Part shown: piece by piece, positions 7,585 to 16,360 of the stretch
Numbering within the stretch: position 1 is the first letter of the stretch
How the letters are laid out: every line of letters begins with the position of its first letter
NCBI GenBank assembly: GCA_030731565.1
Contig: JANQTT010000041.1
Span: forward strand, 1-19,914
Length of the DNA stretch: 19,914 bases
Origin: Rickettsiaceae bacterium
Lineage (GTDB): Bacteria; Pseudomonadota; Alphaproteobacteria; Rickettsiales; Rickettsiaceae
Reading direction: 5' to 3'
Notes under the pieces: generated by a model
What the model saw: only the letters and a program-made list of their open reading frames with translations
Told to the model about the DNA's origin: nothing
Databases searched by the model: none
Translations under genes and position numbers: made by a program

Positions 7585-9962
7585 GGTTTACATTAACATG
7601 GCTTAAGCATTTCTTAGATACAGATGCAGCGCTTGAAAAAATAGCTCACACCTTGACAATGACTGGTTTAGAAATAGAAGATATTGATGACAAGTCAAAA
7701 GATCTAAAAGATTTTGAAGTTGCTGAAATTATCGAAGCAAAACAACATCCTGATGCAGATAAACTAAAGGTCTGCACCGTAAAAACAAAATCGGATACGT
7801 TGCAAATTGTGTGCGGAGCGCCTAATGCAAGAGCCGGAATTAAGGTCGTACTTGCAAATGTTGGTACAGTAATACCAAATGGTAATTTTAAAATCAAAAA
7901 ATCAAAGATCCGTGGTGTTGAAAGCGTCGGTATGCTGTGTTCAGCAGAAGAAATAGGAATACCAGGCGATTCTTCTGGCATAATCGAGCTAAAAGAGGAT
8001 GCGGTTATTGGGGATAATGTAGCAAAACATTTAGGTGTTGATGATCCGGTTTTACATATTAATATCACTCCAAATAGAGCCGATGCACTTGGGGTATATG
8101 GTATTGCACGCGATTTAGCAGCTTCGTCTATTGGAACCCTGAAAAAACTAGAAATTCCAAAAATAGAAGAATCTTTTACTAGTAATGTCAGCCTAACTAA
8201 TAATAATGAAAAAGCCAGCCCATTTTTTGCTATCCGTGAAATTGAAGGGCTTGAGAATAAAGAATCTCCAGAATGGCTCAAGAATTATTTAGATAATATT
8301 GGCGTTGGTTCGATCTCACCACTTGTTGATGTAACAAATTATATTTCCTACACATTCGGGCAACCAATGCATGCATATGATGCAGATAAAATATCTGGAG
8401 GGTTAACAGTTGAAACGCTATCAGAAAGCGCAGGTTTTAAGGCGCTTAATGATAAAGAATATATTTTAAAACCTGATGATATTATTATACGTGATGAGCA
8501 AGAAATCCATTGCGTTGCTGGTATTATTGGCGGCATTAATAGTTCATGTTCAGAAAATACGACTAGGGTAATATTGGAAGCTGCTAGCTTTAATTCAGAA
8601 TATATCGCAAGAGCAGGGCGTAGGCTTCAGATAGATACTGACTCTAGATATCGTTTTGAACGAAACGTCAATAGTGAGTTTACCCAAAATGCTTTAGATA
8701 TAGCGACAGATTTAATTCTGTCTATTTGTGGTGGGTCAGCTTCAAAAGTTATAACGACAGGCGATGCAAAGCTACCAGCTAGAACAATTGATTTTCCGAC
8801 TGATTTCCTAAAATCTAGGGCAAATGTTAATTTAAACGAGAAAGAAATCAGCGATATCCTAAGCAAGCTTGGATTTGAATGTAAAATTTCGGATAAGTTT
8901 ATAAACATTACAATCCCAAGCTGGCGCTACGATGTGTCTATTAAAGAAGATATCGTTGAAGAAATCGTAAGGATTTATGGATATGATAAACTACCAGAAA
9001 CGCCGCTGCCTGCTGCGGATATATCTCGAATTATTCCAAAAGACCAGAGACGCGCTACTGATATAAAACGATTACTTGCTAGCGCAGGTTATACGGAAGT
9101 TGTAACATGGTCGTTTATGGATAGTAAAAAGGCAAAATTATTTTCAAATTTAAAAGACGAGCTAATTCTGCAAAACCCAATTAGTTCTGACCTAGATTAT
9201 ATGCGGCCATCGATTTTGCCTAATTTATTAAAGGTAGCAAGTAATAACCTTAATAGATCTTTCCAAAATTTTTCATTATTTGAGTTTGGTCCAATTTTTA
9301 AAAATGCAGGTGATGAAGTGATAAATCATGCATGCGCAATTAGGACAGGAGCAACTTCTAGTAAAAATAGTCATGGCGATTCTAGAAAATTTGATGTTTT
9401 TGATATGAAGTCTGATATTGCCATGTTGCTAGAATTAGCAGGCCTTGATATTAATAAATGCCAAATTAAAAATAATGTACCAGAATATTACCATCCTACA
9501 CGGTCAGCTAGCCTAAGTCTGGGAAAGGATATTCTTGGATATTTTGGGCAAGTGCATCCGTCTATCTTAAAAGCATTTGAAATTGATATTGACGTTATGA
9601 CATTTGAACTTAATATTTCAAACTTGCCATATAGTAAAGATAAGTTTGGAAAAAGGCCGGATTATGCAGCTTCTGATTATCAGAAGATTGTCAGAGATTA
9701 TGCGTTTATTGTTGATGTAGATCAGCCGGTTGGAGAAATGCTGAACTTAATTCAGAATGCTGATAAAAAATTAGTAAGGGCTGTAGAGGTTTTTGATATT
9801 TATTCTGGCACTAATATTGAAGATGGTAAAAAATCAGTAGCACTATCAGTTAGTATTCAGGATGATAATAAAACGTTAGAAGAGGCCGACATTGAAAAGA
9901 TCAATAAAGCGATTATTGATGGTGTAGTTCAGAAGTTTGGTGCAGTTTTAAGGGATAGCTAA
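7581..9962 (+). CDS. pheT: Phenylalanyl-tRNA synthetase beta subunit
   Basis: Beta subunit of PheRS, which edits mischarged tyrosine and binds tRNA-Phe. At 793 residues it has the normal bacterial length. Domain order as seen: a start typical of the family ('[15 protein letters not shown]'), an EMAP/OB-fold tRNA-binding domain (about 44-150: '[12 protein letters not shown]', '[14 protein letters not shown]', '[13 protein letters not shown]'), and '[21 protein letters not shown]'-like sequence leading into the B3/B4 editing domain ('[22 protein letters not shown]'). A B5 domain follows ('SKLGFECKI...[22 protein letters not shown]'), then the pseudo-catalytic core and a C-terminal FDX-ACB domain (about 695-793). 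The four-base ATGA overlap with pheS and the strong ribosome binding site show a pheST operon. A composite palindrome begins 41 bases after its stop. Confidence 0.97.
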   Translation: MRFTLTWLKHFLDTDAALEKIAHTLTMTGLEIEDIDDKSKDLKDFEVAEIIEAKQHPDADKLKVCTVKTKSDTLQIVCGAPNARAGIKVVLANVGTVIPNGNFKIKKSKIRGVESVGMLCSAEEIGIPGDSSGIIELKEDAVIGDNVAKHLGVDDPVLHINITPNRADALGVYGIARDLAASSIGTLKKLEIPKIEESFTSNVSLTNNNEKASPFFAIREIEGLENKESPEWLKNYLDNIGVGSISPLVDVTNYISYTFGQPMHAYDADKISGGLTVETLSESAGFKALNDKEYILKPDDIIIRDEQEIHCVAGIIGGINSSCSENTTRVILEAASFNSEYIARAGRRLQIDTDSRYRFERNVNSEFTQNALDIATDLILSICGGSASKVITTGDAKLPARTIDFPTDFLKSRANVNLNEKEISDILSKLGFECKISDKFINITIPSWRYDVSIKEDIVEEIVRIYGYDKLPETPLPAADISRIIPKDQRRATDIKRLLASAGYTEVVTWSFMDSKKAKLFSNLKDELILQNPISSDLDYMRPSILPNLLKVASNNLNRSFQNFSLFEFGPIFKNAGDEVINHACAIRTGATSSKNSHGDSRKFDVFDMKSDIAMLLELAGLDINKCQIKNNVPEYYHPTRSASLSLGKDILGYFGQVHPSILKAFEIDIDVMTFELNISNLPYSKDKFGKRPDYAASDYQKIVRDYAFIVDVDQPVGEMLNLIQNADKKLVRAVEVFDIYSGTNIEDGKKSVALSVSIQDDNKTLEEADIEKINKAIIDGVVQKFGAVLRDS

Positions 9963-10002
9963 AGATGCTGGTTTTGTTTGGGTATGAAGAAAAAAATTGG
10001 CA

Positions 10003-10382
10003 GTTAAATAAGTATAGATATCATAACCACCAGCGCGATTATCCTCCAGCTAACGCGGTCATCCCGGGCCTGATCGGAATTGTTGCATGGCTCGGATACA
10101 ATCCTAAAACCCCACTAGTCATGCTGAATTTATTTCAGCATCTTAAACAAAGTGCACACTGAATTTGTTTCTTGAGATGCTGAAATAAATTCAGCATGAC
10201 TATAAAGTAGAAATTTTACTATAAGCCGAGCCATGAAACAATGTTACTCGTATGGAGGATCCAAAGCAAAATGCGGGTTGTTGTTTTTAAGGGATCCAAA
10301 AGATCCCGGATCAAGCCCGAGACGGACCGCGTTAGCTGGAGGATAATCGAGCTGGTGGTTATGATATCTATACTTATTTAAC
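10003..10382. repeat. Composite nested palindromic element downstream of pheT
   Basis: Left arm 10003-10060 and right arm 10325-10382 are 58-base inverted repeats that differ at one position. The similarity continues inward with more differences (10061-10078 against roughly 10305-10324). Nested within are a second inverted pair, 10079-10095 with 10226-10242 (17 bases, one mismatch), and the hairpin at 10116-10202. The right half also contains a small stem (GGGATC 10291-10296 with GATCCC 10302-10307) and 'cccggatcaagcccgag', which resembles the CCCGGGCTTGATCCGGG-type repeats spread through many alphaproteobacterial genomes (recall). The element is visibly richer in G+C than its surroundings. 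I see no transposase and no clear target-site duplication. It looks like a MITE-like or REP-like element, or several inserted one inside another. It accounts for most of the 503-base gap between pheT and the next gene remnant. Confidence 0.85.
10116..10202. repeat. Long hairpin of the 'MLNLFQHL' palindromic repeat type
   Basis: A perfect 28-base inverted repeat, 10116-10143 with 10175-10202 (arms starting tagtcatgctgaatttattt), encloses a 31-base loop. Translated in one frame the left arm reads VMLNLFQHL, a peptide I recall as a recurring artefact of interspersed repeats in Rickettsiales and other bacteria. It forms the core of the larger nested element. Transcribed, it would give a very stable stem just after pheT and could end transcription or protect the 3' end of the mRNA. 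Confidence 0.85.
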
Positions 10383-10415
10383 AATGCCAGAAAAAATCTG
10401 CAGACGAGCGCTGAG

Positions 10416-10449
10416 AAATATACAGTAATTAAATAATTACTGTATATTT
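10416..10449. terminator. Perfect AT-rich hairpin, possible bidirectional terminator
   Basis: Arms 10416-10431 and 10434-10449 (aaatatacagtaatta and its complement) are perfect 16-base inverted repeats with a two-base centre. The hairpin lies 16 bases beyond the stop of the minus-strand gene remnant and after the pheT repeat element, between convergent genes. The stem is AT-rich and the following T tract on the plus strand is interrupted, so a classic intrinsic terminator is not assured. A protein-binding palindrome is an alternative. Confidence 0.45.
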
Positions 10450-10465
10450 ACACAAATTTTTGATA

Positions 10466-11040
10466 TTACCCTTCGATCGAGTCAACTAAGTTTGAAGCAT
10501 TACCAATAACTAACATACCTACACCACTTGGATCTGTATCATCATTGTAATAATCATAATCTGCTAAGGTATTTTCTTCTCTGCATGTATTCTTATAAGA
10601 TGGTGGATTATTTCCACTGCTAATACTAATGCTACCAGAATGTGTATATATGAACGGTTCATCTCCAGCTGAAAATGTAACACCATTAGCAGCTATCCTT
10701 ATAGTTGAGTGCGGCATTAATTCTAATTTAATTCCATTTTCCAGTGAAATATTGCCACTAATAGTTGCTGATATACCAGTAAGAACTGTTATTTTTGCCT
10801 GCGAATTTGCATTACTAAAGCTAATAGTTGATGCGTTGCCGTTAAGGTTTTCTATACCAAAGTCAACAGCTTTGTTAACAGTCAAATTTGCTGTACCAAA
10901 GTCCGCCGCATTACCACCAAGGCTAATAGTTGATGCGTTGCCCCGTTAAGGTTTCCTGTATTAACGGCGTTTGCGCCCGCTGAATCAATTCTTCCATTAA
11001 CTTCTAAAGTTGCATTTCCTGCTTTATTTGTTATTGCCAT
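10466..11040 (-). pseudogene. Frameshifted fragment of a repetitive, beta-helix-like surface protein
   Basis: From ATG 11040 the frame reads MAITNKAGNATLEVNGRIDS... into 'GNLNG', then shifts. Two extra G residues (CCCC at 10941-10944 on the plus strand, where the sister repeat has CC) move the ribosome out of frame to an early stop. Restoring the frame gives about 190 residues with two copies of 'NLNGNASTIS' followed by 'ISGNISLENGIKLELMPHSTIRIAANGVTF', ending at the TAA at 10466. The Asn/Gly/Ser/Thr-rich strands recall passenger domains of autotransporters or Rickettsia Sca-like proteins, but there is no signal peptide and no C-terminal beta-barrel. An in-frame TAA sits two codons before the ATG. 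It is probably a remnant of a larger surface antigen gene. The 139-residue part 10466-10885 alone could still be translated. The function is unknown. Confidence 0.7.
10820..10954. repeat. Two direct repeat copies inside the surface-protein remnant
   Basis: 10820-10850 and 10922-10954 share the 31-base sequence beginning gctaatagttgatgcgttgc. The second copy carries two additional C residues, which is the frameshift. The repeats encode the 'NLNGNASTIS' units and are spaced 102 bases apart (34 codons). Confidence 0.85.
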
Positions 11041-11075
11041 ATATAATTACTTTATTATTTTTATAATTTGTACAA

Positions 11076-11105
11076 AATATAACTTATTTTAATACTTATT
11101 GTCAA
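11076..11105 (-). promoter_or_regulatory. Strong predicted sigma70-type promoter for the surface-protein remnant
   Basis: On the minus strand a perfect TTGACA (11105-11100) and TATATT (11081-11076) lie 18 bases apart. Transcription would start near 11069, about 29 bases before the ATG at 11040. It is the closest match to the -35 consensus I found in the window. Confidence 0.6.
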
Positions 11106-11174
11106 CATAAAAGTTAATATATCTTTATAATTTAAAACATAAAAATGCTCTTCATCAACATAACATAGAAACAC

Positions 11175-12647
11175 TTATAATTCATCCCACATATCATCAA
11201 TTTTCTTAATTACATCTATATCCATATCGATCTTTTCTCCCCAGTTACGTTTAGTCTCTGGCGGGATTTTATTGGTTGCATCAATTCCTAGTTTGCTTCC
11301 CAGACCAGATTCGGTTGAGGCAAAATCTAGGTAATCAATTGGTGAGTTTTCGATAAAAGTACTGTCACGTTTTGGGTCTGTTCTAGTTGATATTGCCCAG
11401 ACCACTTCTTTCCAATCACGAATATCAATATCATCATCAACAATAATAACGTATTTTGTGTACATGAATTGCTGAAGGAATGACCATACTCCCATCATCA
11501 CCCGCTTTGCTTGGCCTGGATAGGTTTTTTTGATTGAAACAATAGCAAACCTATATGAGCAACCTTCAGGAGGGAGGTAAAAATCAACAATTTCTGGAAA
11601 TTGTTGCTGAATCAATGGAACAAACACTTGATTAAGCGCTTCACCTAAAATTGACGGTTCATCTGGTGGCTTTCCGGTATAGGTACTCAAATATATTGGC
11701 TCTTTTTTCATTGTTATGGCTTTAACTGTGAAAATTGGAAATTCCTCTATATCATTATAATAGCCAGTATGATCACCAAATGGTCCTTCAGGGTGTGATT
11801 CAGTTAAGCTGATTTCGCCTTCTATAATTATCTCAGCGTTAGCTGGTACTTTAAGGTCTATAGTTTTGCATTGCACAAGTTCAATAGATTTCTTTTGGAG
11901 CAAACCTGCAAAATTATATTCGGACATATTATTGGGAATAGGCATAACTGCGGCAAGCGTTAATGCCGGATTTGCTCCGATAATAGCTGCTGCTGGCATG
12001 GATTTTTTTCCAAGCATTTGCCATTTTTTGTGATGCTGTGCCCCGCCTCGCATTTTCAGCCAGCGCATAATCAGCTTATTTTTGCCAATTGGTTGCATCC
12101 TATATATGCCTAGATTGTAATTATCAGTTTTTTCTTTTCCTGTGCCTTTAGTTACAATTAATGGCCAGGTGATTAAGGGGCCTATATCTCCGGGCCAGCA
12201 AGTTTGGATCGGCAAGTCAGCCAGGTCTGGATCGGTAATAACTACTTCTTGGGAAGCTCCTTTAGATACATTTTTTGGTGGCATTGCCATTATTCTTTTG
12301 GCAAGTGGCAACATTGAAAAGGTTTCCCTCAAGGATGATGGTGGTTCTGGATTTTTCATAAACGCAAGCAGTTCACCAAAGGCTCGAAGTTCGCCCGATT
12401 CTTTCATGCTAAGGCCCATAGCAATGCGTTCCTTGCTCGCAAATAGGTTGGTTAGTACCGGATATTTTGAAGGTTTGCCATCATTTTTAATCACATTTTC
12501 AAATAATAAAGCAGGGCCATCGATTGCCAAATACCTACGGCTTATTTCGGTAATTTCTAAATTTGTTGAAACTTGTTTTGTTATTCTTTTTAGATGATTA
12601 TTTTTTTCTAAAAACTTTAAAAAAGCAGGTAGGTCTTTATAACTCAT
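11175..12647 (-). CDS. ubiD: UbiD-family prenylated-FMN decarboxylase (ubiquinone pathway)
   Basis: UbiD decarboxylates 4-hydroxy-3-polyprenylbenzoate in ubiquinone synthesis, using prenylated FMN made by UbiX. At 490 residues it matches the usual length. Family features visible: N-terminal '[18 protein letters not shown]', 'GPALLFENV' (44-52), '[28 protein letters not shown]' around 141-168, and '[21 protein letters not shown]' (176-196), the metal/cofactor region with Arg183. 'GGAQHHKKW' (201-209), 'EIIIEGEI' (272-279) and '[11 protein letters not shown]' (287-297) follow. Its ATG overlaps the TGA of lptF (ATGA), so the two are co-translated. It is the last gene of the minus-strand cluster. 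UbiX is not in the window. UbiD-like enzymes acting on other aromatic acids exist, but sequence and length favour the quinone enzyme. Confidence 0.92.
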   Translation of the reverse strand: MSYKDLPAFLKFLEKNNHLKRITKQVSTNLEITEISRRYLAIDGPALLFENVIKNDGKPSKYPVLTNLFASKERIAMGLSMKESGELRAFGELLAFMKNPEPPSSLRETFSMLPLAKRIMAMPPKNVSKGASQEVVITDPDLADLPIQTCWPGDIGPLITWPLIVTKGTGKEKTDNYNLGIYRMQPIGKNKLIMRWLKMRGGAQHHKKWQMLGKKSMPAAAIIGANPALTLAAVMPIPNNMSEYNFAGLLQKKSIELVQCKTIDLKVPANAEIIIEGEISLTESHPEGPFGDHTGYYNDIEEFPIFTVKAITMKKEPIYLSTYTGKPPDEPSILGEALNQVFVPLIQQQFPEIVDFYLPPEGCSYRFAIVSIKKTYPGQAKRVMMGVWSFLQQFMYTKYVIIVDDDIDIRDWKEVVWAISTRTDPKRDSTFIENSPIDYLDFASTESGLGSKLGIDATNKIPPETKRNWGEKIDMDIDVIKKIDDMWDEL

Positions 12648-13720
12648 AGGGATTTTTTAGTATTTAACCATATGCTCAGGATGATACAAATAAATACATT
12701 TGCATAACAGAGAAAAATGTAGTTTAGATCTTTATAAGCAATTTTTTGTAAAGTGAAGTGAAAATATGATGCTATTAAAATGGGGGCAAAAGTTACGATA
12801 TATTGTTTGATATGCGATTTTCTATTATACGGTTGTTTTAAAAAAATACTTAATGCTAAAAAAACGAAAGCAAAGTTGAATAATGGCCAAATAATTCGTA
12901 TATGGCCATCGGTTATTAATCTATTTTGTTTTTCAATTGGCAAGCTGCTATCTGGCCAAAGCATTTCATTTAAATACAGCTCAAGGCTTGTCTTGTTACG
13001 AGATTTTTCTTCTGATGTAGAGCTTGTTATGGAAACAGATAGAGAATCAAAATAAAGTTTTGTTAGTTTGCCATTTTTATCATATGAATGTCTTATTCCA
13101 TCGACTAATTCAAATTTAGTATTATCAGGGATTGTAGTAATAATTCTTCCTTGTTTTGCAAAAAAAATAGTCCTATTTTCTGGAATTTTATTATCAAAAA
13201 ATATTACTCCATCCATTAAGCCATCAGAATGTTTGCTATCAATATAAATGGTTGAAGTTGGTGATATCTGGTTGAATGTCCTTGCGTCAATTATGTTTGT
13301 TACATAACCTTTTTGGAAGCTGTTTGTTTCTTCTTTTAATTTATTATATGAATAAGGCATTAAATATGCGGAGATATAAGCAGAAAAAATGGTGATAAGT
13401 GTAGTCAGGTATAGAGCTGGTTTCAAGATATTAAAATTACTTAGTCCTGCGCTTTGAAATATGATTAATTGCCGCTCTTCCTGCAAGCGATTATATACAA
13501 CAATGACCGAAGTAACGGTAATTATAGGTAATATCATAAAAAGCAGCGAAGGTATTAAAAACATTACTATTTTAATAAAATTTTGAAACGCAATGCCTTT
13601 ATCTATGAAGTGGACTAATCGTAGTGTTTGGGTTATCCATACCAGGCTAGTTAAGACTGTGCTTAATATTAAAAAGGTAGGTAAAATTGTTTTAAATATA
13701 TATTTTTTATACGTATTCAT
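12644..13720 (-). CDS. lptF: LPS export ABC transporter permease LptF (YjgP/YjgQ family)
   Basis: LptF and LptG form the membrane part of the LptB2FG transporter that extracts lipopolysaccharide from the inner membrane. From ATG 13720 ([10 protein letters not shown]) the protein has 358 residues: about three N-terminal transmembrane helices, a periplasmic beta-jellyroll-like region ('[24 protein letters not shown]', 'ISTRIITT'-like strands), and three C-terminal helices. '[20 protein letters not shown]' and '[20 protein letters not shown]' (the coupling-helix region) match alphaproteobacterial LptF rather than LptG. The frame stays open to 13786, but the extra 22 residues lack family resemblance. 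The stop overlaps ubiD by four bases. A 108-base gap separates it from the upstream gene, so it may have its own promoter, though I could not pick a convincing one. Confidence 0.9.
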   Translation of the reverse strand: MNTYKKYIFKTILPTFLILSTVLTSLVWITQTLRLVHFIDKGIAFQNFIKIVMFLIPSLLFMILPIITVTSVIVVYNRLQEERQLIIFQSAGLSNFNILKPALYLTTLITIFSAYISAYLMPYSYNKLKEETNSFQKGYVTNIIDARTFNQISPTSTIYIDSKHSDGLMDGVIFFDNKIPENRTIFFAKQGRIITTIPDNTKFELVDGIRHSYDKNGKLTKLYFDSLSVSITSSTSEEKSRNKTSLELYLNEMLWPDSSLPIEKQNRLITDGHIRIIWPLFNFAFVFLALSIFLKQPYNRKSHIKQYIVTFAPILIASYFHFTLQKIAYKDLNYIFLCYANVFICIILSIWLNTKKSL

Positions 13721-13828
13721 GATTGAGTTAATAACATATATTCGGGCAAGTCCTATTTGGAAAAAGGTTTTACTCTTATAAAGCAACCTATTTTATAAAT
13801 TTTACGAAAGTCTAAAAGTAACGCTTAA

Positions 13829-14284
13829 CTATTTTAAATCAATTCCCCATTGATCATACAATGCTTTATGCTTTTCTTCGTACTTTGCAATTTTTATATT
13901 AATTTTTGCCGAATATAATTTTACGACAAGTAATGGCATTGAAGCGTATAGTAGCTGCCCAATAAAAGCTGCTCCATAAATAATCATCCAAGTTCCTACG
14001 TCTGCTAGGATCTGTTTTGCAACATAATCAACAGAGGAGCTTTCCCACATGCGTATTAGATACGGCATGACGCCAATTAAGTTAAAACTACATATCGTAG
14101 CTGATAGACACCTATGAGAGTTTTTATCAAAAAAGATCGCAAAAACTGTTGGAAGCATTGCGGCTGTGAAAAAGATAAAAGCATACCTAGAAATTACCAG
14201 CACCATTAAGGCAATAACAATAGCTATAACTTTGATTAATGAAGATGCAAACTTAAAGCTTTTATCCGTATTTTCTTTTGACAT
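13829..14284 (-). CDS. Small polytopic membrane protein, conserved alphaproteobacterial type, unknown function
   Basis: 151 residues with about four hydrophobic segments: two near the N-terminus (about 18-34 and 35-52), one around 61-77 ('ATICSFNLIGVMPYLIRMW') and one around 93-120. A short charged cytoplasmic-looking tail follows ('KIAKYEEKHKALYDQWG'). 'MLPTVFAIFFDKNSHR' and 'FNLIGVMPYL' resemble a small uncharacterised membrane protein I recall in other Alphaproteobacteria. Its ATG is 9 bases after the stop of the tail-anchored pseudokinase, with a TAGGAA Shine-Dalgarno overlapping that stop, so the two are co-translated and probably work together at the inner membrane. I cannot assign a function. 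Confidence 0.75.
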   Translation of the reverse strand: MSKENTDKSFKFASSLIKVIAIVIALMVLVISRYAFIFFTAAMLPTVFAIFFDKNSHRCLSATICSFNLIGVMPYLIRMWESSSVDYVAKQILADVGTWMIIYGAAFIGQLLYASMPLLVVKLYSAKINIKIAKYEEKHKALYDQWGIDLK

Positions 14285-14293
14285 AATAAATTC

Positions 14294-16324
14294 CTACATA
14301 ATAACAGCTACTGTTACAATAAAGCACAGCACATATGATAATAAAACAGTTGTCTTTTGCCCTAGTGATAAAGCGTTATTATAAATATTATCTTGGTTGG
14401 TTAATAATTGTATCTTTTTTTCTATTATTTTAGCCTGACGGCAGGCTTCGTAATATCCGTTATAATCATTAATAAATTGTTGTTGATCAGAAAGCATTTG
14501 AATTATTTGGTTAAGGTCTCCCTCTTTCGAAATTTCTTCAATTTTACTAATAGTTAGTTTTTTAAATTCAACGTTGTGTAAATGTTCTTCAAACATTTTT
14601 TTTAAATCTAATGAGATAGCCTTGCATATATTCGAAATTTCTATAGTTGGCTCGTGTTGTTGTAGCAGGTAAACAATACTTAAACCACGAACCGCTGGAT
14701 GATCAGAAAATTTTGGAAAATTCGGCAAAATTGTGGCTTTAATATTCTCTTTTAAATCAAGTTTGGCCGCAGCAAAAGCAATAATATGCTTATCTATAGT
14801 AAAGTTTTTAAAATGTTTTTTTGCATAATCATCTAAAGCAATAAGTAGTTCTTGTATTGAGGTAACGTATTTCCCCTTTACTAATTTACTTTGACAAGCA
14901 AGTCTAGGATTTAATGAATAAGCAAGTCTCTCCATCCCTTTTGCTGCTGATCTAGATTGAAAATTGTTTGCATAGGTGAGGAATTTATCAGCGTCCGCTA
15001 TGCCTATATGTCCTGATGCATTAATATTATCACTATAAAACTCCCAAACTTCATCTTTCATAATTTGAATTACTTTCTCAATAGCGGTTTTATTATTATC
15101 CATTACCAGATGATATATGAAATATGGTATTGAACTTGCAGACAAAGCAAGGCCTTCTTGCCTGATAGGGCCATTATAATCTATAAGTGATAATAACCTA
15201 GATAATTTGATATTCGAACCTAATGTATCGGCTATTACAAAAGAAGATTCAGATTTCTTATTAATTATTTGTTTTATTGCCTCGAGCGAATCGTTGCTTA
15301 ATTGTTCACGACTTGCCCATTTTAATAGTTTAGTATCCCTTATAAACTTTGTGCCGTCGTTCCAATGATTATACAAAGCGTAAGCCAGGGATTTTAGCTT
15401 TGAATAGTTGTGGTCTTTAAAACCAATTATATTTTTAGTATCAGCAAAAGATTCGTGGGTGGATTTATTATTTTTGCCTTCTACCCATTCTTTTATACTA
15501 ATATTTTTCCAGCGTACGTCTGCATCGTCATGCAGGGTCCATTTTAATAAGGCTTTGAGCCTTTCAGGAACTTTTACCTTTCCGAGTAAATATCTGTTAG
15601 TAGAATTTTCGAATCTTGCATGATTATAATCATACATAGTAGGATGTTCGTTCCAATATTGCTTATTTGTGTAAGCTTCAAACATTGAAACTCCTAGGGC
15701 ATAGATATCGCTTGCAGGATTCTTTATATATCTAGCTGCTTTATGACATTCTATTAACTCTGGAGCTAAATATTGCTCTTTTTGATAATAATTTGGATAT
15801 GTGTCAATAAATTCTCTAAGTGCATAAAATTCTCCGTCTTTCATTAGAATGTTTGACGGGTTAATATTGCAACAGAAGATTCTCCTATCTTTTAAATTTA
15901 TTAAAATGTTATTTATTGCGCCAACTATATCTTCAACGTCTTGAAGTGTTATAGTTTTGTTGTCTTGAAGTCTAGATGCAAGTGTAGACTTTATGTCATA
16001 AGAATTCACTATTACTACTAGGCGCTCTTCTTTTAAAGTTGAGATTGGAACTACAGAGTATGCAATTATATTATTTAAGCCTGCAACTGGATTTTTCGAT
16101 AAAGAGTATAAAGCTTCAATACGAGGTATAAAGCTATTTTCAAAGACAATAGCAAAAAATTCGGTTTCTTCACTTTCGTCAGTAGCGTAGTAATATTTAC
16201 AAAATTCATTGCCAAGCTCCACAATTTCTTCATTTAAGTGGATCTTAAAAACGTTCTCAACAGTATCTTCGGTTATACTCTTCGGTAACTGAATATTTAT
16301 AGACTGTTCTTTTCTGTTTTCCAT
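14294..16324 (-). CDS. Tail-anchored pseudokinase (protein-kinase fold without catalytic residues)
   Basis: 676 residues. The first ~285 have protein-kinase architecture: 'EEIVELGNEFCKYYYATDE' in the N-lobe, a degenerate catalytic loop 'FCCNINPSNILM' (150-161), an activation segment ending 'QYLAPELI' (APE motif 187-189), and helix F 'SDIYALGVSMFEAYT' (205-219). The catalytic residues are gone: the VAIK lysine position reads 'AIVF', HRD is C151-C152-N153, the catalytic-loop lysine is Asn155 and the DFG position reads 'EFI' (171-173). Only Asn158 of the metal-binding set remains. Residues ~290-640 form a helical region I do not recognise, and the last 20 residues (KTTVLLSYVLCFIVTVAVIM) make a C-terminal membrane anchor. 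A kinase-like protein with a similar catalytic loop exists in other Alphaproteobacteria (recall), so the loss may be ancient. It starts 36 bases after mreC and is coupled to the small membrane protein downstream. Confidence 0.8.
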   Translation of the reverse strand: MENRKEQSINIQLPKSITEDTVENVFKIHLNEEIVELGNEFCKYYYATDESEETEFFAIVFENSFIPRIEALYSLSKNPVAGLNNIIAYSVVPISTLKEERLVVIVNSYDIKSTLASRLQDNKTITLQDVEDIVGAINNILINLKDRRIFCCNINPSNILMKDGEFYALREFIDTYPNYYQKEQYLAPELIECHKAARYIKNPASDIYALGVSMFEAYTNKQYWNEHPTMYDYNHARFENSTNRYLLGKVKVPERLKALLKWTLHDDADVRWKNISIKEWVEGKNNKSTHESFADTKNIIGFKDHNYSKLKSLAYALYNHWNDGTKFIRDTKLLKWASREQLSNDSLEAIKQIINKKSESSFVIADTLGSNIKLSRLLSLIDYNGPIRQEGLALSASSIPYFIYHLVMDNNKTAIEKVIQIMKDEVWEFYSDNINASGHIGIADADKFLTYANNFQSRSAAKGMERLAYSLNPRLACQSKLVKGKYVTSIQELLIALDDYAKKHFKNFTIDKHIIAFAAAKLDLKENIKATILPNFPKFSDHPAVRGLSIVYLLQQHEPTIEISNICKAISLDLKKMFEEHLHNVEFKKLTISKIEEISKEGDLNQIIQMLSDQQQFINDYNGYYEACRQAKIIEKKIQLLTNQDNIYNNALSLGQKTTVLLSYVLCFIVTVAVIM

Positions 16325-16360
16325 ATTATCAAGGTTTAGTTTTTACTTTTATAAGTAATC

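Noticed and set aside
7646..8281. 211-codon minus-strand frame inside pheT
   Set aside because: Serine/isoleucine-rich antisense shadow of a conserved pheT region; it matches no family I recognise.
9965..10162. 65-codon open frame just after pheT, containing VMLNLFQHL
   Set aside because: It lies almost wholly inside the left half of the palindromic element; the peptide is the usual by-product of this repeat type, not a conserved protein.
13721..13786. 22-residue N-terminal extension of LptF
   Set aside because: No family resemblance and no ribosome binding signal; [10 protein letters not shown] is the expected LptF beginning.
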